This document shows, piece by piece, positions 9,802 to 19,233 of a stretch of DNA of 64,000 nt. The position numbers and the translations under genes were made by a program. The stretch is from Saprospiraceae bacterium (GTDB taxonomy: Bacteria > Bacteroidota > Bacteroidia > Chitinophagales > Saprospiraceae). The notes under the pieces were generated by a model. That model was not told where the DNA came from. It was given only the letters and a program-made list of their open reading frames with translations, and searched no databases. Position 1 is the stretch's first letter; every line of letters starts with the position of its first letter. The stretch is from the NCBI GenBank assembly GCA_013001595.1, contig JABDMH010000127.1:87320-151319 (forward strand). The letters are read 5' to 3'.

Positions 9802-11130
9802 TTACCTAATGGTAAAAGAATCAACCCAGCAAAGTTGATCACCTTTTCCCTGAAAGACCACGCAGAGATCAACTCCATCTGATACCTCCTCAAGCTGGCA
9901 CTTTATGACTTGCCATCCCGATGAATCCTTTTCTACAGAGCAGAAACCCAGCAATTCACCGGTGGAATCCTTTCTACGAAGCTCGATTTGCATGTCGCGG
10001 TGTACATAGATGTTCATTTCCAGTTCGCTCCCGGCTCCAATCCCTTGGATATTTGGATAAACCAAATAATCTCCAGGATCAATGTGATCGATGACAAAAC
10101 CACCATCTGCCACTTCTTTTTTTACCGCCCCTTCTGCTTTAAAATAGTCTTCGGCCTCAATTCTACCTTGCTGAAGCTCATAGCGTCCCACACCGATGCC
10201 ATCTACCCGGATGGGTGCAATTTCACCATCTTCCTTATAGTGGACATAGCTTATGAAGGTGTCGCGAAATCTGCGGTTACCTGTCTGACTCATATCGCAA
10301 TAGGCGAAATACCATTGATTGTGCCATTGAAAGAAAGATCCATGACGTCCTTGTAAAGGCCCGTGTGGCCAGGTTGGCTTTTTATAACCAGGTGCGAAGC
10401 TTTTCGTATTCATGATGGTTCCCATATAATCATAAGGACCATACAAATGATCAGACATGGCGTAAAAGGCACCCCAAGACAGGTAATATTTGCCATTATA
10501 TTTGTGAAGAAAAGGTTTGTCATCCGTTGAATCTGGACCATATGGTCCGATGGGATTATTGATCACTATTTCCACAGGGTCCCCTGCCAGACTGATCATA
10601 TCGTCATTGAGTGGAGCCATATAATAGTCCCAGACTCCGAACAGAATATGAAATTCACCATCGTCCTCCTGAAAAATGGACATGTCGTATTCATCCGTTG
10701 GAGTAAGTTCGTGGTAAAGCAGAGGCTTCCCCAAAGGATCTTTCCATGGCCCAGTCGGCGAATCTCCAACGACGACCCCACATTGTTGGTTTCCCTCTGA
10801 AAAATACCAATAGTACTGACCATTTCGGTAGGCTGCATCCGTTGCCCAACATTGATCAAAAGGTTTTCCAATGTAAGTTTCCTCCGGCTTCAATACGCTT
10901 TCCAAGCGCCAATCGACGAGATCATCTGATGACCAAACCCACCAGTCATCCATGGCAAAGCGCTTACTCTCTATTGATCGATCATGGGTGGCATATAGGT
11001 AGGCTTTACCTTCAAATATGTGAATGTGCGGATCATTTACCCCTTTATCTGGCACAATTGGATTTTGCCCACGCAGCGTCGAAATACAAATAGATACACA
11101 AAGCGTAATTAATCCAACCCTATTTTTCAT
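9802..11130 (-). CDS. Secreted GH43-like protein with C-terminal CBM6
   Basis: 442 residues with a signal peptide. Residues from about 30 to 310 form a five-bladed GH43-type propeller: G-V-N-D-P-H-I at the start (the Asp is the usual general base), E-Y-D-M-S-I-F in the middle (usual pKa-modulating Asp), and W-Y-F-A-Y-C-D after G-R-H-G-S. The expected general-acid Glu is not obvious: where relatives have E-x-P/S before the W-L-H-K-like block, this protein reads D-D-K-P-F-L-H-K. The last 120 residues (I-E-A-E-D-Y ... G-D-Y-L-V-Y) are a carbohydrate-binding module of family 6. Likely a secreted glycosidase, or a binding protein, for arabinan, xylan or galactan-like chains. It is transcribed toward the BNR_4 and DUF1961 genes. 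Confidence 0.75.
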   Translation of the reverse strand: MKNRVGLITLCVSICISTLRGQNPIVPDKGVNDPHIHIFEGKAYLYATHDRSIESKRFAMDDWWVWSSDDLVDWRLESVLKPEETYIGKPFDQCWATDAAYRNGQYYWYFSEGNQQCGVVVGDSPTGPWKDPLGKPLLYHELTPTDEYDMSIFQEDDGEFHILFGVWDYYMAPLNDDMISLAGDPVEIVINNPIGPYGPDSTDDKPFLHKYNGKYYLSWGAFYAMSDHLYGPYDYMGTIMNTKSFAPGYKKPTWPHGPLQGRHGSFFQWHNQWYFAYCDMSQTGNRRFRDTFISYVHYKEDGEIAPIRVDGIGVGRYELQQGRIEAEDYFKAEGAVKKEVADGGFVIDHIDPGDYLVYPNIQGIGAGSELEMNIYVHRDMQIELRRKDSTGELLGFCSVEKDSSGWQVIKCQLEEVSDGVDLCVVFQGKGDQLCWVDSFTIR

Positions 11131-11390
11131 GCAGTCACCATATGATTACTTAAGAACTAAGATAGCTCGAATCAATTACTTCTAGGTTAGCCGGTAATCT
11201 AGAGAACCACGATTAGGATTCGATCCCACTTCCTAATTGATGCCTCATGAAGAAGAGATCATTTTTATTAGCTTAAGGGTACCTCCGAAAACCCGTTTAT
11301 GAGCTCAGCAAAATTTATAATGAAATTTTTAGATCATTCAGAATTCCCGGAGGTGCACTTAATTCATTTCACTTCAGTTGGCCAATTGCT

Positions 11391-12965
11391 ATGAATAAAT
11401 CCATGAGATGTACGATCCTATTATCATCCATCATACTCCTGATAGGGTGTAATACTAGACCTGAAATCGAAAGTTTCGATCCTCCCAATATCGTCTTCAT
11501 ACTGGCGGATGACTTTGGGGTAGGTGATATTCAAGCTCACTATCCTGAAAACAAAATCCCTACACCTCATCTAGATCGTCTGGTAAGCCAAGGGATGAGT
11601 TTCAGCGATGCACACAGTGGTTCAGCCGTATGTACACCCACCCGCTACGGCTTACTTACGGGCCGCTACTGCTGGAGGACACCGTTGCAGGAATGGGTAC
11701 TGGCCTGCTATGAACCGCCCTTGATTCCAGCTGATGAACTTACCTTGCCTACTTTTTTGCAAAATCAAGGATATCAAACGGCATGCATTGGAAAGTGGCA
11801 CTTGGGGTGGAATTGGCAGGGCGAAAAACAAAGCCGCATGGAGGAAGTACCCAATGTGTTGAAAAAGGAAAGGTGGATTTTTGACCAGCCCATACCCGAA
11901 GGACCCACCACTCGGGGTTTCGACTATTACTTCGGAACCCATGTGCCAAATTTTCCCCCATTTACTTTCATAGAAAATGACCGCATTGTTACCCAACCAA
12001 CCGATACCTATCACTACGATCCTGATGAGGGGGTGGTCATGCCCAAGACCTTCGATGGAGCCCCCATGGCTCCCAGCTGGAAATTCGATCAGATTCTCCC
12101 ATCCATAACTAGTCGAGCTGTCGAATACATTCATCAGCAGGCAAAGCAGGAAGATCCATTTTTTCTCTATTTCTCCATGACTTCTCCGCACGAGCCAGTG
12201 GTACCATCCCATCGGTTTAAAGGTAAAAGTGGCATTGCACCCATAGCAGATTTTGTAATGGAAACGGATTGGTCAGTAGGACAAATAATGCAAGCCTTAG
12301 AAGATGCTGATGTTTTGCACAACACTTTGGTCATTTTTACGGCAGACAATGGCCATTCCGGCTATACGGGTTGGCAGGAACTGATCGATGCAGGACATCT
12401 ACCCAGCGGACCGTTCCGTGGCCACAAAGCAGATATTTGGGAAGGAGGTCATAGAGTTCCATTTGTGGTGCGTTGGCCTGAAAAGGTAGCAGCCGGTGGT
12501 AAGAATAGTAGCATGCTGTGCCTCACAGATGTCTTCGGCACCATCGCTGAATTGCTGGATGATGCCCTACCTGGTGATGCTGCTGAAGACAGTTTCAGCT
12601 TTTTAGCCGCGATGCTTGGCGAAGATGAACCTACACCACGGAAATCTATGGTCCATCATTCTGTTCATGGAGAGTTTGCCTATCGACAGGGTCCCTGGAA
12701 ATTGGTATTTCAAATGCCGACAGCACAGCGGACTACTTCCAGAGGAAAAGAAACCATTCGTAGACTTTATCACCTTGAAAATGATGTGGCTGAAAAAATG
12801 GACGTGGCCTCGGAGCATCCGGACATTGTACAAAATATGACTGCGGCACTAGAAGCAATTGTAGATAATGGGAGAAGCACACCGGGAAGGAAACTCACCA
12901 ACGATGTATCAGTGGACTTCAGAACCATCCAGACACGCCGTTGGATGGCAGAGGCTCCTAGGTAA
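11391..12965 (+). CDS. Formylglycine-dependent sulfatase, lipoprotein
   Basis: 524 residues. The signal ends L-L-I-G-C (Cys20), a lipoprotein. The family S1 core is intact: N-I-V-F-I-L-A-D-D-F-G with the metal-binding Asp40-Asp41, then C-T-P-T-R at 81-85 followed by G-L-L-T-G-R. Cys81 is the residue converted to formylglycine, so the cell needs a formylglycine-generating enzyme or anSME elsewhere. I-G-K-W-H and F-T-A-D-N-G-H complete the metal and substrate site. It would hydrolyse sulfate esters from a carbohydrate outside the cytoplasm; which position or sugar cannot be told. It is divergent from the GH43 gene across 260 bases, so the two may share a regulatory region. Confidence 0.92.
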   Translation: MNKSMRCTILLSSIILLIGCNTRPEIESFDPPNIVFILADDFGVGDIQAHYPENKIPTPHLDRLVSQGMSFSDAHSGSAVCTPTRYGLLTGRYCWRTPLQEWVLACYEPPLIPADELTLPTFLQNQGYQTACIGKWHLGWNWQGEKQSRMEEVPNVLKKERWIFDQPIPEGPTTRGFDYYFGTHVPNFPPFTFIENDRIVTQPTDTYHYDPDEGVVMPKTFDGAPMAPSWKFDQILPSITSRAVEYIHQQAKQEDPFFLYFSMTSPHEPVVPSHRFKGKSGIAPIADFVMETDWSVGQIMQALEDADVLHNTLVIFTADNGHSGYTGWQELIDAGHLPSGPFRGHKADIWEGGHRVPFVVRWPEKVAAGGKNSSMLCLTDVFGTIAELLDDALPGDAAEDSFSFLAAMLGEDEPTPRKSMVHHSVHGEFAYRQGPWKLVFQMPTAQRTTSRGKETIRRLYHLENDVAEKMDVASEHPDIVQNMTAALEAIVDNGRSTPGRKLTNDVSVDFRTIQTRRWMAEAPR

Positions 12966-13112
12966 ATCCAATCAAATTAAATCGGCTAACACAGCGAACT
13001 CGTTAAATTAAATACTCCTTAGTCCAAAATGAATCGGATTATCTTTGCCTTTATGGCCCGTGTAATTCATTCTACCCACAAAGCTGCGATTGCTTGTAGA
13101 TGGGTCTGGTAT

Positions 13113-15002
13113 ATGTCCGATCTCTTTAAATATAATTGGAGAGATCACTATTACCTGAAAAGGGTTTTTTGTGCACTGATTCTTATACTATCTGTCTCCA
13201 CTAGTTTTGGCCAGGAATTAACCATACGCGAAACTGAAGATGCCCTAAAAAATCTATACGGAATCGAGAAGTTGCACGCGCTGAATAAGTTGACCAGGTT
13301 CTACCGAGTGGCTAATATTCGCAAGGCGATGCGTTATGGCAGGCAAGCCACCAATTTGGGAGAAAACATCCTGATTGAAAACGATTCCAGCCTTACCACA
13401 CCAGACCTCACTCCCTTAATTAAAGCTTATGTGCATTTAGGTCAAGTATATTTTGATCGCGAGAACTATTTTGAATCTCAGGAGCAATTCATGGCCGCTC
13501 AAACATTGGCAGACCAAACCGACAATGCAACCTACTCAAATGAAATCAATAGATATCTTGAGGATATAGAAGCCCTGGCAGAGCAAGGCAAGGTCAAGCA
13601 GAGCTTTTTATCCAAAACGCTGGGTGACCTAAATGTAGGTGCCCTGGTGAGTGATGCTTCGAAAGATGTAGCCATCCAATCCGAAATCAAACTAGGCCAG
13701 GCAAATGAACGTAAAGGAGAATTTCGCAAAGCAATTGAATATTACGAAAATGCGATCAATCGATTGAGGGATAAAGGCGATCAGGAAGAGATTAATAACC
13801 TGCAGCTCAAGATCGCTGCACTATTGGATAGAATCAACCAACATGAAGAGGCTCAAGACTTTTTGGATAATGCCATTGCCGAATTGGAAGAGGAAGAGCA
13901 ATTGACCACCCCGATTCCGAGTCTAGACACCACGCGCTTATTGCCACTGAAAGAAGTTCAGGTGAACATCCAGCAAGAGAAGAAAAACCTTAAAGATCTT
14001 GCCGATAGTTATGCTAAGGAAAAAGACTTTGAAAAGTCATTGGCCTATTATAAACTGTATCAAGAACTGTCTCTAAAAATGGAAGCAGATAGTTTACAAC
14101 AGTCCGCTGAACAAAGTCAAAAAGTGCGCGAGATCCTCCTCCTAAAGCAACAAAAAAGAATTGCCGAACTAAATATTGAAGCAGTTGAACTTGAGAACGA
14201 AAAGCAAGTTCGATTACGCAACCAATTTATCCTTATTGCCGGCATCATACTATTAGGCACCATAGTCACCTTGTATTTTTATTTGCAGAAGCGCCGCCAG
14301 CACAAGCAATTGGTCATTGCCTATCGAGACCTCAATAAGACCAAGGGAAAATTGGTCAACGCAGAGCAAAAAATAATAAAGCTTTTGCGACAGCAAGTAT
14401 CGGGCGACGTAGCCCAGGAACTACTGTCAGAGGGTTCTACTAAAGATGGTGAACGGCGATTTGTGTGTATTATGTTTCTTGATATTCGAGATTTTACGCC
14501 CATGGCAGAACGGCTGAGTCCCGAAGAATTGATTCATTATCAAAATGAAGTATTTGGATTCATGATTGATGTGGTGCAACAGCACCGCGGCAATATCAAT
14601 CAACTGCTCGGCGATGGATTTATGGCCACTTTCGGTGCCCCACTATCACATGGCAATGATTGCCAAAACGCCTTTCTGGCAGCGAAGGAAATTTTGGAAG
14701 AAGTAAAAGAGCGTAGTGATGCCGGAATTATTCCGAAAACGAAAATCGGCATTGGATTGCATGCTGGCCTGGTAGTGACTGGCAATGTTGGTAATGAAGC
14801 CAGAAAGCAATACTCTGTGACCGGAAATCCGGTAATTATCGCCAGCCGGATTGAACAACTAAATAAGACTTACAAAAGTCAATTGCTCATTAGCGAAGCC
14901 GTATATGATAAACTGGAGAAGCCCCTGCCAGTCGATATTCCATTTATGGAAGTAGATGTGAAGGGTCGTTCCAATCCGGTGAAGATTATGAAGATCGCTT
15001 AG
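13113..15002 (+). CDS. TPR / transmembrane / class III nucleotidyl cyclase-homology protein
   Basis: 629 residues from the ATG at 13113, which begins just before a signal-like hydrophobic segment ending S-F-G-Q; the upstream Met at 13029 adds 28 poorly structured residues. Order of parts: signal, TPR repeats, a coiled coil, one membrane helix (F-I-L-I-A-G-I-I-L-L) and a C-terminal class III cyclase domain (F-L-D-I-R-D-F and L-L-G-D-G-F). Both metal Asp residues are present. The residue four before the second metal Asp is Gln, not the usual Lys, and the transition-state Asn is replaced (V-I-I-A-S-R), so cyclase activity is doubtful. It is probably a periplasmic-input signalling protein. The epimerase gene follows within 20 bases. 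Confidence 0.85.
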   Translation: MSDLFKYNWRDHYYLKRVFCALILILSVSTSFGQELTIRETEDALKNLYGIEKLHALNKLTRFYRVANIRKAMRYGRQATNLGENILIENDSSLTTPDLTPLIKAYVHLGQVYFDRENYFESQEQFMAAQTLADQTDNATYSNEINRYLEDIEALAEQGKVKQSFLSKTLGDLNVGALVSDASKDVAIQSEIKLGQANERKGEFRKAIEYYENAINRLRDKGDQEEINNLQLKIAALLDRINQHEEAQDFLDNAIAELEEEEQLTTPIPSLDTTRLLPLKEVQVNIQQEKKNLKDLADSYAKEKDFEKSLAYYKLYQELSLKMEADSLQQSAEQSQKVREILLLKQQKRIAELNIEAVELENEKQVRLRNQFILIAGIILLGTIVTLYFYLQKRRQHKQLVIAYRDLNKTKGKLVNAEQKIIKLLRQQVSGDVAQELLSEGSTKDGERRFVCIMFLDIRDFTPMAERLSPEELIHYQNEVFGFMIDVVQQHRGNINQLLGDGFMATFGAPLSHGNDCQNAFLAAKEILEEVKERSDAGIIPKTKIGIGLHAGLVVTGNVGNEARKQYSVTGNPVIIASRIEQLNKTYKSQLLISEAVYDKLEKPLPVDIPFMEVDVKGRSNPVKIMKIA

Positions 15003-15018
15003 GGCCCACTTGGCAAGA

Positions 15019-15765
15019 ATGAACAACTACATCAAAGAAATTGAACAGGGATACCTTCAGATAGATACCGATCAGATGATCGAGGTAGATCGACTGATGA
15101 TGAAAGAATATGGCATCGAATTGATCCAGATGATGGAAAATGCAGGAAGGTGCCTGGCCATTCTGGCACGAGAAAGGTTTTTTCAAGGTGATGCGGCAGG
15201 TAAAAAAATTGTCATCTTGGCTGGCACCGGCGGCAATGGTGGTGGCGCCCTAGTTTGTGCCAGACGATTGAGTAATTGGGGTGCAGACGTAGCAGTGTTT
15301 TTGACCAAAGCTGAAGATCAGCTGAACCCAGTTCCAACTCATCAGCTCAAAATTCTTCAACGCATGGCCGTCCCCATCAAGTCCGGAGAAGCAATGAGAA
15401 AAGCTACTCCAGCCGATCTGGTTATTGATGGCATCATTGGATATCGTATCAAAGGAGATCCATATGGAGTGCCAGCAGCCATTATCTCCTGGGCCAATCA
15501 ACAGTCTACGCCGATCCTTTCCTTGGATACTCCCTCCGGTCTGGACCTAACCTCTGGAAATCCACACCAACCCACCATCAATGCAACCGCCACTTTAACG
15601 CTGGCGATGCCTAAAAAAGGACTGTTTACAAAACAAGCCAAAGCCCTTTTGGGCGAACTCTATTTGGGTGACATCTCTGTGCCACCCCAACTGTATGCCG
15701 AGCAGACCCTTCAGCTGCCTAATCAAAACATCTTCCGTCATTCCGATATTTTGCGTGTCTACTGA
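15019..15765 (+). CDS. nnrE: NAD(P)H-hydrate epimerase (YjeF_N domain)
   Basis: 248 residues from the ATG at 15019; an upstream TTG at 15010 is also in frame. It is a stand-alone YjeF_N protein: Q-M-M-E-N-A-G near the N-terminus, L-A-G-T-G-G-N-G-G-G-A-L-V in the glycine-rich loop, V-I-D-G-I-I-G, and L-D-T-P-S-G-L-D. The family interconverts the R and S hydrates of NAD(P)H, supporting nicotinamide repair. The usual G-N-N-G-G-D-G loop reads G-G-N-G-G-G-A here, losing the Asp; this variant loop is known in some family members. The usual partner dehydratase domain (NnrD) is neither fused nor adjacent. Seventeen bases separate it from the upstream cyclase gene, suggesting one transcript. Confidence 0.85.
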   Translation: MNNYIKEIEQGYLQIDTDQMIEVDRLMMKEYGIELIQMMENAGRCLAILARERFFQGDAAGKKIVILAGTGGNGGGALVCARRLSNWGADVAVFLTKAEDQLNPVPTHQLKILQRMAVPIKSGEAMRKATPADLVIDGIIGYRIKGDPYGVPAAIISWANQQSTPILSLDTPSGLDLTSGNPHQPTINATATLTLAMPKKGLFTKQAKALLGELYLGDISVPPQLYAEQTLQLPNQNIFRHSDILRVY

Positions 15766-15781
15766 CTTAGAAATCAATTGT

Positions 15782-16762
15782 TCACATGCTGAGCACAACA
15801 TTACCCTTCTTACGCCCGCTGTCTACATATTGATGAGCCTCCCTCGCCTCGGTCAAGTGGTAAGTTCTATCGATGATCGTCCGAAGTTTTCCCCTTTGCA
15901 ATAGATCCGTAAGCTCATTCAATAGGTCGCGAAGCTCAGCAATCGGCTTCAGTCCCGTAGCTGAAAATTTGGCCTTCTTCTTTTCGAAAAGACTACTCCA
16001 CATCATTTGAAATAATAGCGACACACTCAATACGGGCGAAAGGAAGGTTCCTGTCGGAGCCAGTATATTCTTACTCTTAGCGTATGATAGCTTGCCCACG
16101 GTATCAAATATCACATCGAATTGCCTCGACAACTTCGTCGGATCCGTTTGGGTGTAATCAACCACATCGTCCGCCCCAAGTGACCGCACCAGATCAATAT
16201 TATCTGTACTACATACACCCGTGACTTTTGCGCCCAAATGTTTCGCCAATTGCACAGCGGCGGTGCCAAGGCTACCTGATGCCCCATTGATCATCACCTG
16301 CTGGCCTGGTTTGACGTTAGCCATCTCTTTAAGAAAATTCCAGGAAGTAAGGGGGCCATCGCATACACTGGCAACTTGTTCATGACTGAGATGGCTGGGT
16401 TTTCTAGCTAACACACCATCTTCAGATATACAGAGGAACTCTGCATTGGTGCCCGCCCCTAGCACAGATTCGCCAAATACTTCTTCTCCAATGCTACATT
16501 TCTCCACCCCTTTACCGGTCGCTATGACGACACCAGAAAATCCTGTGCCGGCAATGCGATGCTTAGGTTTGGTGAGCCCCATAAATAACCTACCGAACCA
16601 TGGTATGCCTTTGCGCATCATGGTGTCTGCAGCGGTGACACTGGCTGCTTTCACTTCAATCAATATTTCTCCCTGGTTCGGAATTGGCCTGGCAATTTCT
16701 TCCAGTTTCAATACATCGGGAGATCCATACCTGGTAATTGCGATTGCCTTCATCTTGCTCAT
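15782..16762 (-). CDS. MDR-family NAD(P)-dependent alcohol dehydrogenase / quinone oxidoreductase
   Basis: 326 residues, full length for the medium-chain reductase family. The N-terminal GroES-like domain (Y-G-S-P-D-V-L-K, then A-A-S-V-T-A-A-D) lacks the Cys/His set of zinc enzymes, so it is of the zinc-free quinone-oxidoreductase type. The nucleotide-binding motif is I-N-G-A-S-G-S-L-G-T-A-A-V-Q, which favours NADPH. It is followed by G-A-D-D-V-V-D-Y, typical of QOR-like enzymes. Cytoplasmic; the substrate is probably a reactive carbonyl or quinone. It converges with nnrE and shares its strand with the cyclase-AraC gene 70 bases upstream, so it may be regulated by, or co-transcribed with, that protein. 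Confidence 0.9.
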   Translation of the reverse strand: MSKMKAIAITRYGSPDVLKLEEIARPIPNQGEILIEVKAASVTAADTMMRKGIPWFGRLFMGLTKPKHRIAGTGFSGVVIATGKGVEKCSIGEEVFGESVLGAGTNAEFLCISEDGVLARKPSHLSHEQVASVCDGPLTSWNFLKEMANVKPGQQVMINGASGSLGTAAVQLAKHLGAKVTGVCSTDNIDLVRSLGADDVVDYTQTDPTKLSRQFDVIFDTVGKLSYAKSKNILAPTGTFLSPVLSVSLLFQMMWSSLFEKKKAKFSATGLKPIAELRDLLNELTDLLQRGKLRTIIDRTYHLTEAREAHQYVDSGRKKGNVVLSM

Positions 16763-16832
16763 ACTTTTTTGATTGTTGCATCAAAATTAGCTGGCAAGTT
16801 GAGGCCAGTCGTTCGGATTTGAAAATCGGAAC

Positions 16833-19190
16833 TTATTTGGATGTCATTTCCTTCCAATATGCGCTCGGAGTGGTTCCCATCTCCTTCTTAAAATAGGTGT
16901 TGAAAACCGTCTTGGAATTAAAGCCGCTCTCATAAGCTAGTGCCAAGATGGTCAAATGTCGCTGAGTTGGATCATCAACTTTCTCTTTAAAGGTCGCTAG
17001 CCGGTAGGCATTGACAAAGTCAGAGAAGTTCTTGCCTACACCCTCATTCAGCAATTGTGACAAATGATTTGGAGGCATATCTAACATCTCTGCCAAGTCA
17101 CGTAAACTAAGTTTGGGATTGAGGAATGGTTTGCTTTGCTCCATCAACCCCACCAACTCGACTTCGCGCTTACTTAGCTCCACTGGGCTAAATAAGGGTT
17201 GCTGATACTTGCGATCTGACGCAAGAATCGATGGCTCCTGACCTAAAATCTGTTGCATCAGTTGCGGAAATTCAGGTCGTACCCGAAGATTATTAAGCAT
17301 GGGGTCGATATTTAGATATACCATCATTGGAAGTCGCGAAGCAATTCCCTTTTCGATGTACTGCAGTGACTTTTCCTGCTCATCTAAAAGCGCATGAGCG
17401 AAAATTAAGAAGTGCAGCGCTCGACCCATCAAATCTGTTTCCAGCATGGCTTCCAGTTTTGAAACCCCCGCAAGAGCTTCCTCTCGATAGTTTGATACAG
17501 CATAGGCTAGGGTCATGCCACCAAGTCGTACCAGATCTCCCGTAATGTCGGGTGTGATCTGAGTGAAATGGGAAAGGCCATCCTGCTTCTTGCCCATCAT
17601 GAGCAAGGCTTGGCCATAGTATAAGATCGAAGCTGAAAAATCTCCTTTGAGATCCAAGGCACTATCAAAAGACTCGATGGCTGCATGGTAGTCTTCGGAA
17701 CAATAGGAGATGAATCCCTTCAAATGATGGTTGATGGGTGAAAAGGGATCCAATTGAAAAGCCGTTTTTAAATAATTATCGGCTGCTGAAAATTTGCCTT
17801 CTGCGACCAAGGTAGATGCCATGCTCTGATAATATTCGACAGTAGGCCGCAATTCAAAAGACTTTTCCAGATGGCCATAGGTTTTCTGAAGATCCCATTC
17901 GTTCAGAAATGCCATATAGGATAAATTGAGCTGACATTCAGGAAGGTCTTCATCTAATTCAATCGCATGATCTAAATAAGGTTGCCCTTTCGAAAATGCC
18001 TCAGCAGCTGGCATCAATCCAATCGTCCCCAGCAAGGTATAAGCCAGATGTACGCCCAAATGGGCGAGCGCAAAATCAGGTTGGCGCTCAATAATGTCTT
18101 TGAGCATTGTAAGCCCCTTTTCTAAATCATGCTTGCCCATCTTCAAGATGTGATATCGGGCTTTGAGGTAATCTTTGTAGACATCTAGCGATACATCCGG
18201 ATGGCTGACCAGGTGATCACCTATATCAAAATGGCCTATGTGTTCACGTAATCTATCGGCAATGAGCAGACTTATTTCATCCTGCACAGCAAAAATATCA
18301 TCGAGATCACGATCAAACGTCTCAGACCAAAAATGAAAATCATCAGCCACATCCACCAATTGTGCCGTGACGCGAATTTTATTCGCAGACATCCTAATGC
18401 TGCCCTCCAAAACAGTGGACACATTTAAGGCCTTGCCAATCTCCGACAAGGGTTTATCATGATGCTTAAAATGGAAGGAAGATGTTCTCGAAGTGACTTT
18501 CAGTTCTTTGATTTGGGCCAAGGCATTAATAATCTCCTCCGTCATTCCATCGCTGAAATATTCGTTATCCTTGGAGCTGCTCATATTTATAAATGGCAGC
18601 ACTGCAATTGACTTGGTCGCTGAAGTCTTATCGAGCTCAAAAGCTTTTGGACTAGGAATCTTTATTCCCGGGTTGCTCACTGCAAACACTTCCATTGAGG
18701 CATTGACATTCTTCAATTCGACCTGACCCAGCAACGTCGTTGAAATATGAGATTGGTTGGTGATCTCCCGCTGTACCATTGCGGAGAGCAGAATGGTCCC
18801 TGGTTCAGCCAGATTTTCAATACGGGAGGCGACGTTGACACCATCGCCATACACTTCGGTGCCTTCAAACACAATGTCTCCCATGTGCAGTCCGATCCTG
18901 AGTGGCACCGGCTTATCTCTTTGTAGATCGCGTTGAATGGCAATGGCGCATTCCACCGCTTCCACTGCACTCTGGAACACACTTAAGGTGCCATCGCCAA
19001 AGTATTGAATGATCTCTCCATGGTAGCGTGCATGGTGTTTCTTAAATGAATGGCGATGCCGGCTGCGGGCGGCAGAGGCCTCCTGTTCATCTTTCTGCAT
19101 CAGTGCCGTATAACCCACGATATCCGTGAACATTATGGCTGCAATCCGTCTTCTTTTTAAATTTGGCACCCCCCTATGCTTTGCAATCAA
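16833..19190 (-). CDS. Class III cyclase / TolB-like / TPR / AraC-HTH fusion regulator
   Basis: 785 residues with three clear parts. The N-terminus (residues about 15-180) is a class III nucleotidyl cyclase domain: M-F-T-D-I-V-G-Y and Y-F-G-D-G with both metal Asp residues, and G-V-N-V-A-S-R with the usual Asn and Arg. The residue before Y-F-G-D-G is Gln instead of the purine-selecting Lys. Next is a TolB-like region (A-V-L-P-F-I-N-M-S ... Y-F-S-D-G-M) followed by TPR repeats. The last 100 residues are an AraC-type helix-turn-helix (L-S-L-R-D-L-A-E-M-L ... E-S-G-F-N-S-K-T-V-F-N-T-Y-F-K-K). No membrane helix is seen, so it is probably a soluble transcription regulator sensing a nucleotide or protein signal. 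The MDR gene downstream is a candidate target. Confidence 0.85.
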   Translation of the reverse strand: MIAKHRGVPNLKRRRIAAIMFTDIVGYTALMQKDEQEASAARSRHRHSFKKHHARYHGEIIQYFGDGTLSVFQSAVEAVECAIAIQRDLQRDKPVPLRIGLHMGDIVFEGTEVYGDGVNVASRIENLAEPGTILLSAMVQREITNQSHISTTLLGQVELKNVNASMEVFAVSNPGIKIPSPKAFELDKTSATKSIAVLPFINMSSSKDNEYFSDGMTEEIINALAQIKELKVTSRTSSFHFKHHDKPLSEIGKALNVSTVLEGSIRMSANKIRVTAQLVDVADDFHFWSETFDRDLDDIFAVQDEISLLIADRLREHIGHFDIGDHLVSHPDVSLDVYKDYLKARYHILKMGKHDLEKGLTMLKDIIERQPDFALAHLGVHLAYTLLGTIGLMPAAEAFSKGQPYLDHAIELDEDLPECQLNLSYMAFLNEWDLQKTYGHLEKSFELRPTVEYYQSMASTLVAEGKFSAADNYLKTAFQLDPFSPINHHLKGFISYCSEDYHAAIESFDSALDLKGDFSASILYYGQALLMMGKKQDGLSHFTQITPDITGDLVRLGGMTLAYAVSNYREEALAGVSKLEAMLETDLMGRALHFLIFAHALLDEQEKSLQYIEKGIASRLPMMVYLNIDPMLNNLRVRPEFPQLMQQILGQEPSILASDRKYQQPLFSPVELSKREVELVGLMEQSKPFLNPKLSLRDLAEMLDMPPNHLSQLLNEGVGKNFSDFVNAYRLATFKEKVDDPTQRHLTILALAYESGFNSKTVFNTYFKKEMGTTPSAYWKEMTSK

Positions 19191-19233
19191 AAGTACGATG
19201 ATCTGGATAGCAGATGGAAACAGTTGTAAACAA

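Noticed and set aside
9606..9893. 95-residue minus-strand frame
   Set aside because: It overlaps the 3' end of the GH43 gene in another frame and the start of the BNR_4 gene, with no start context.
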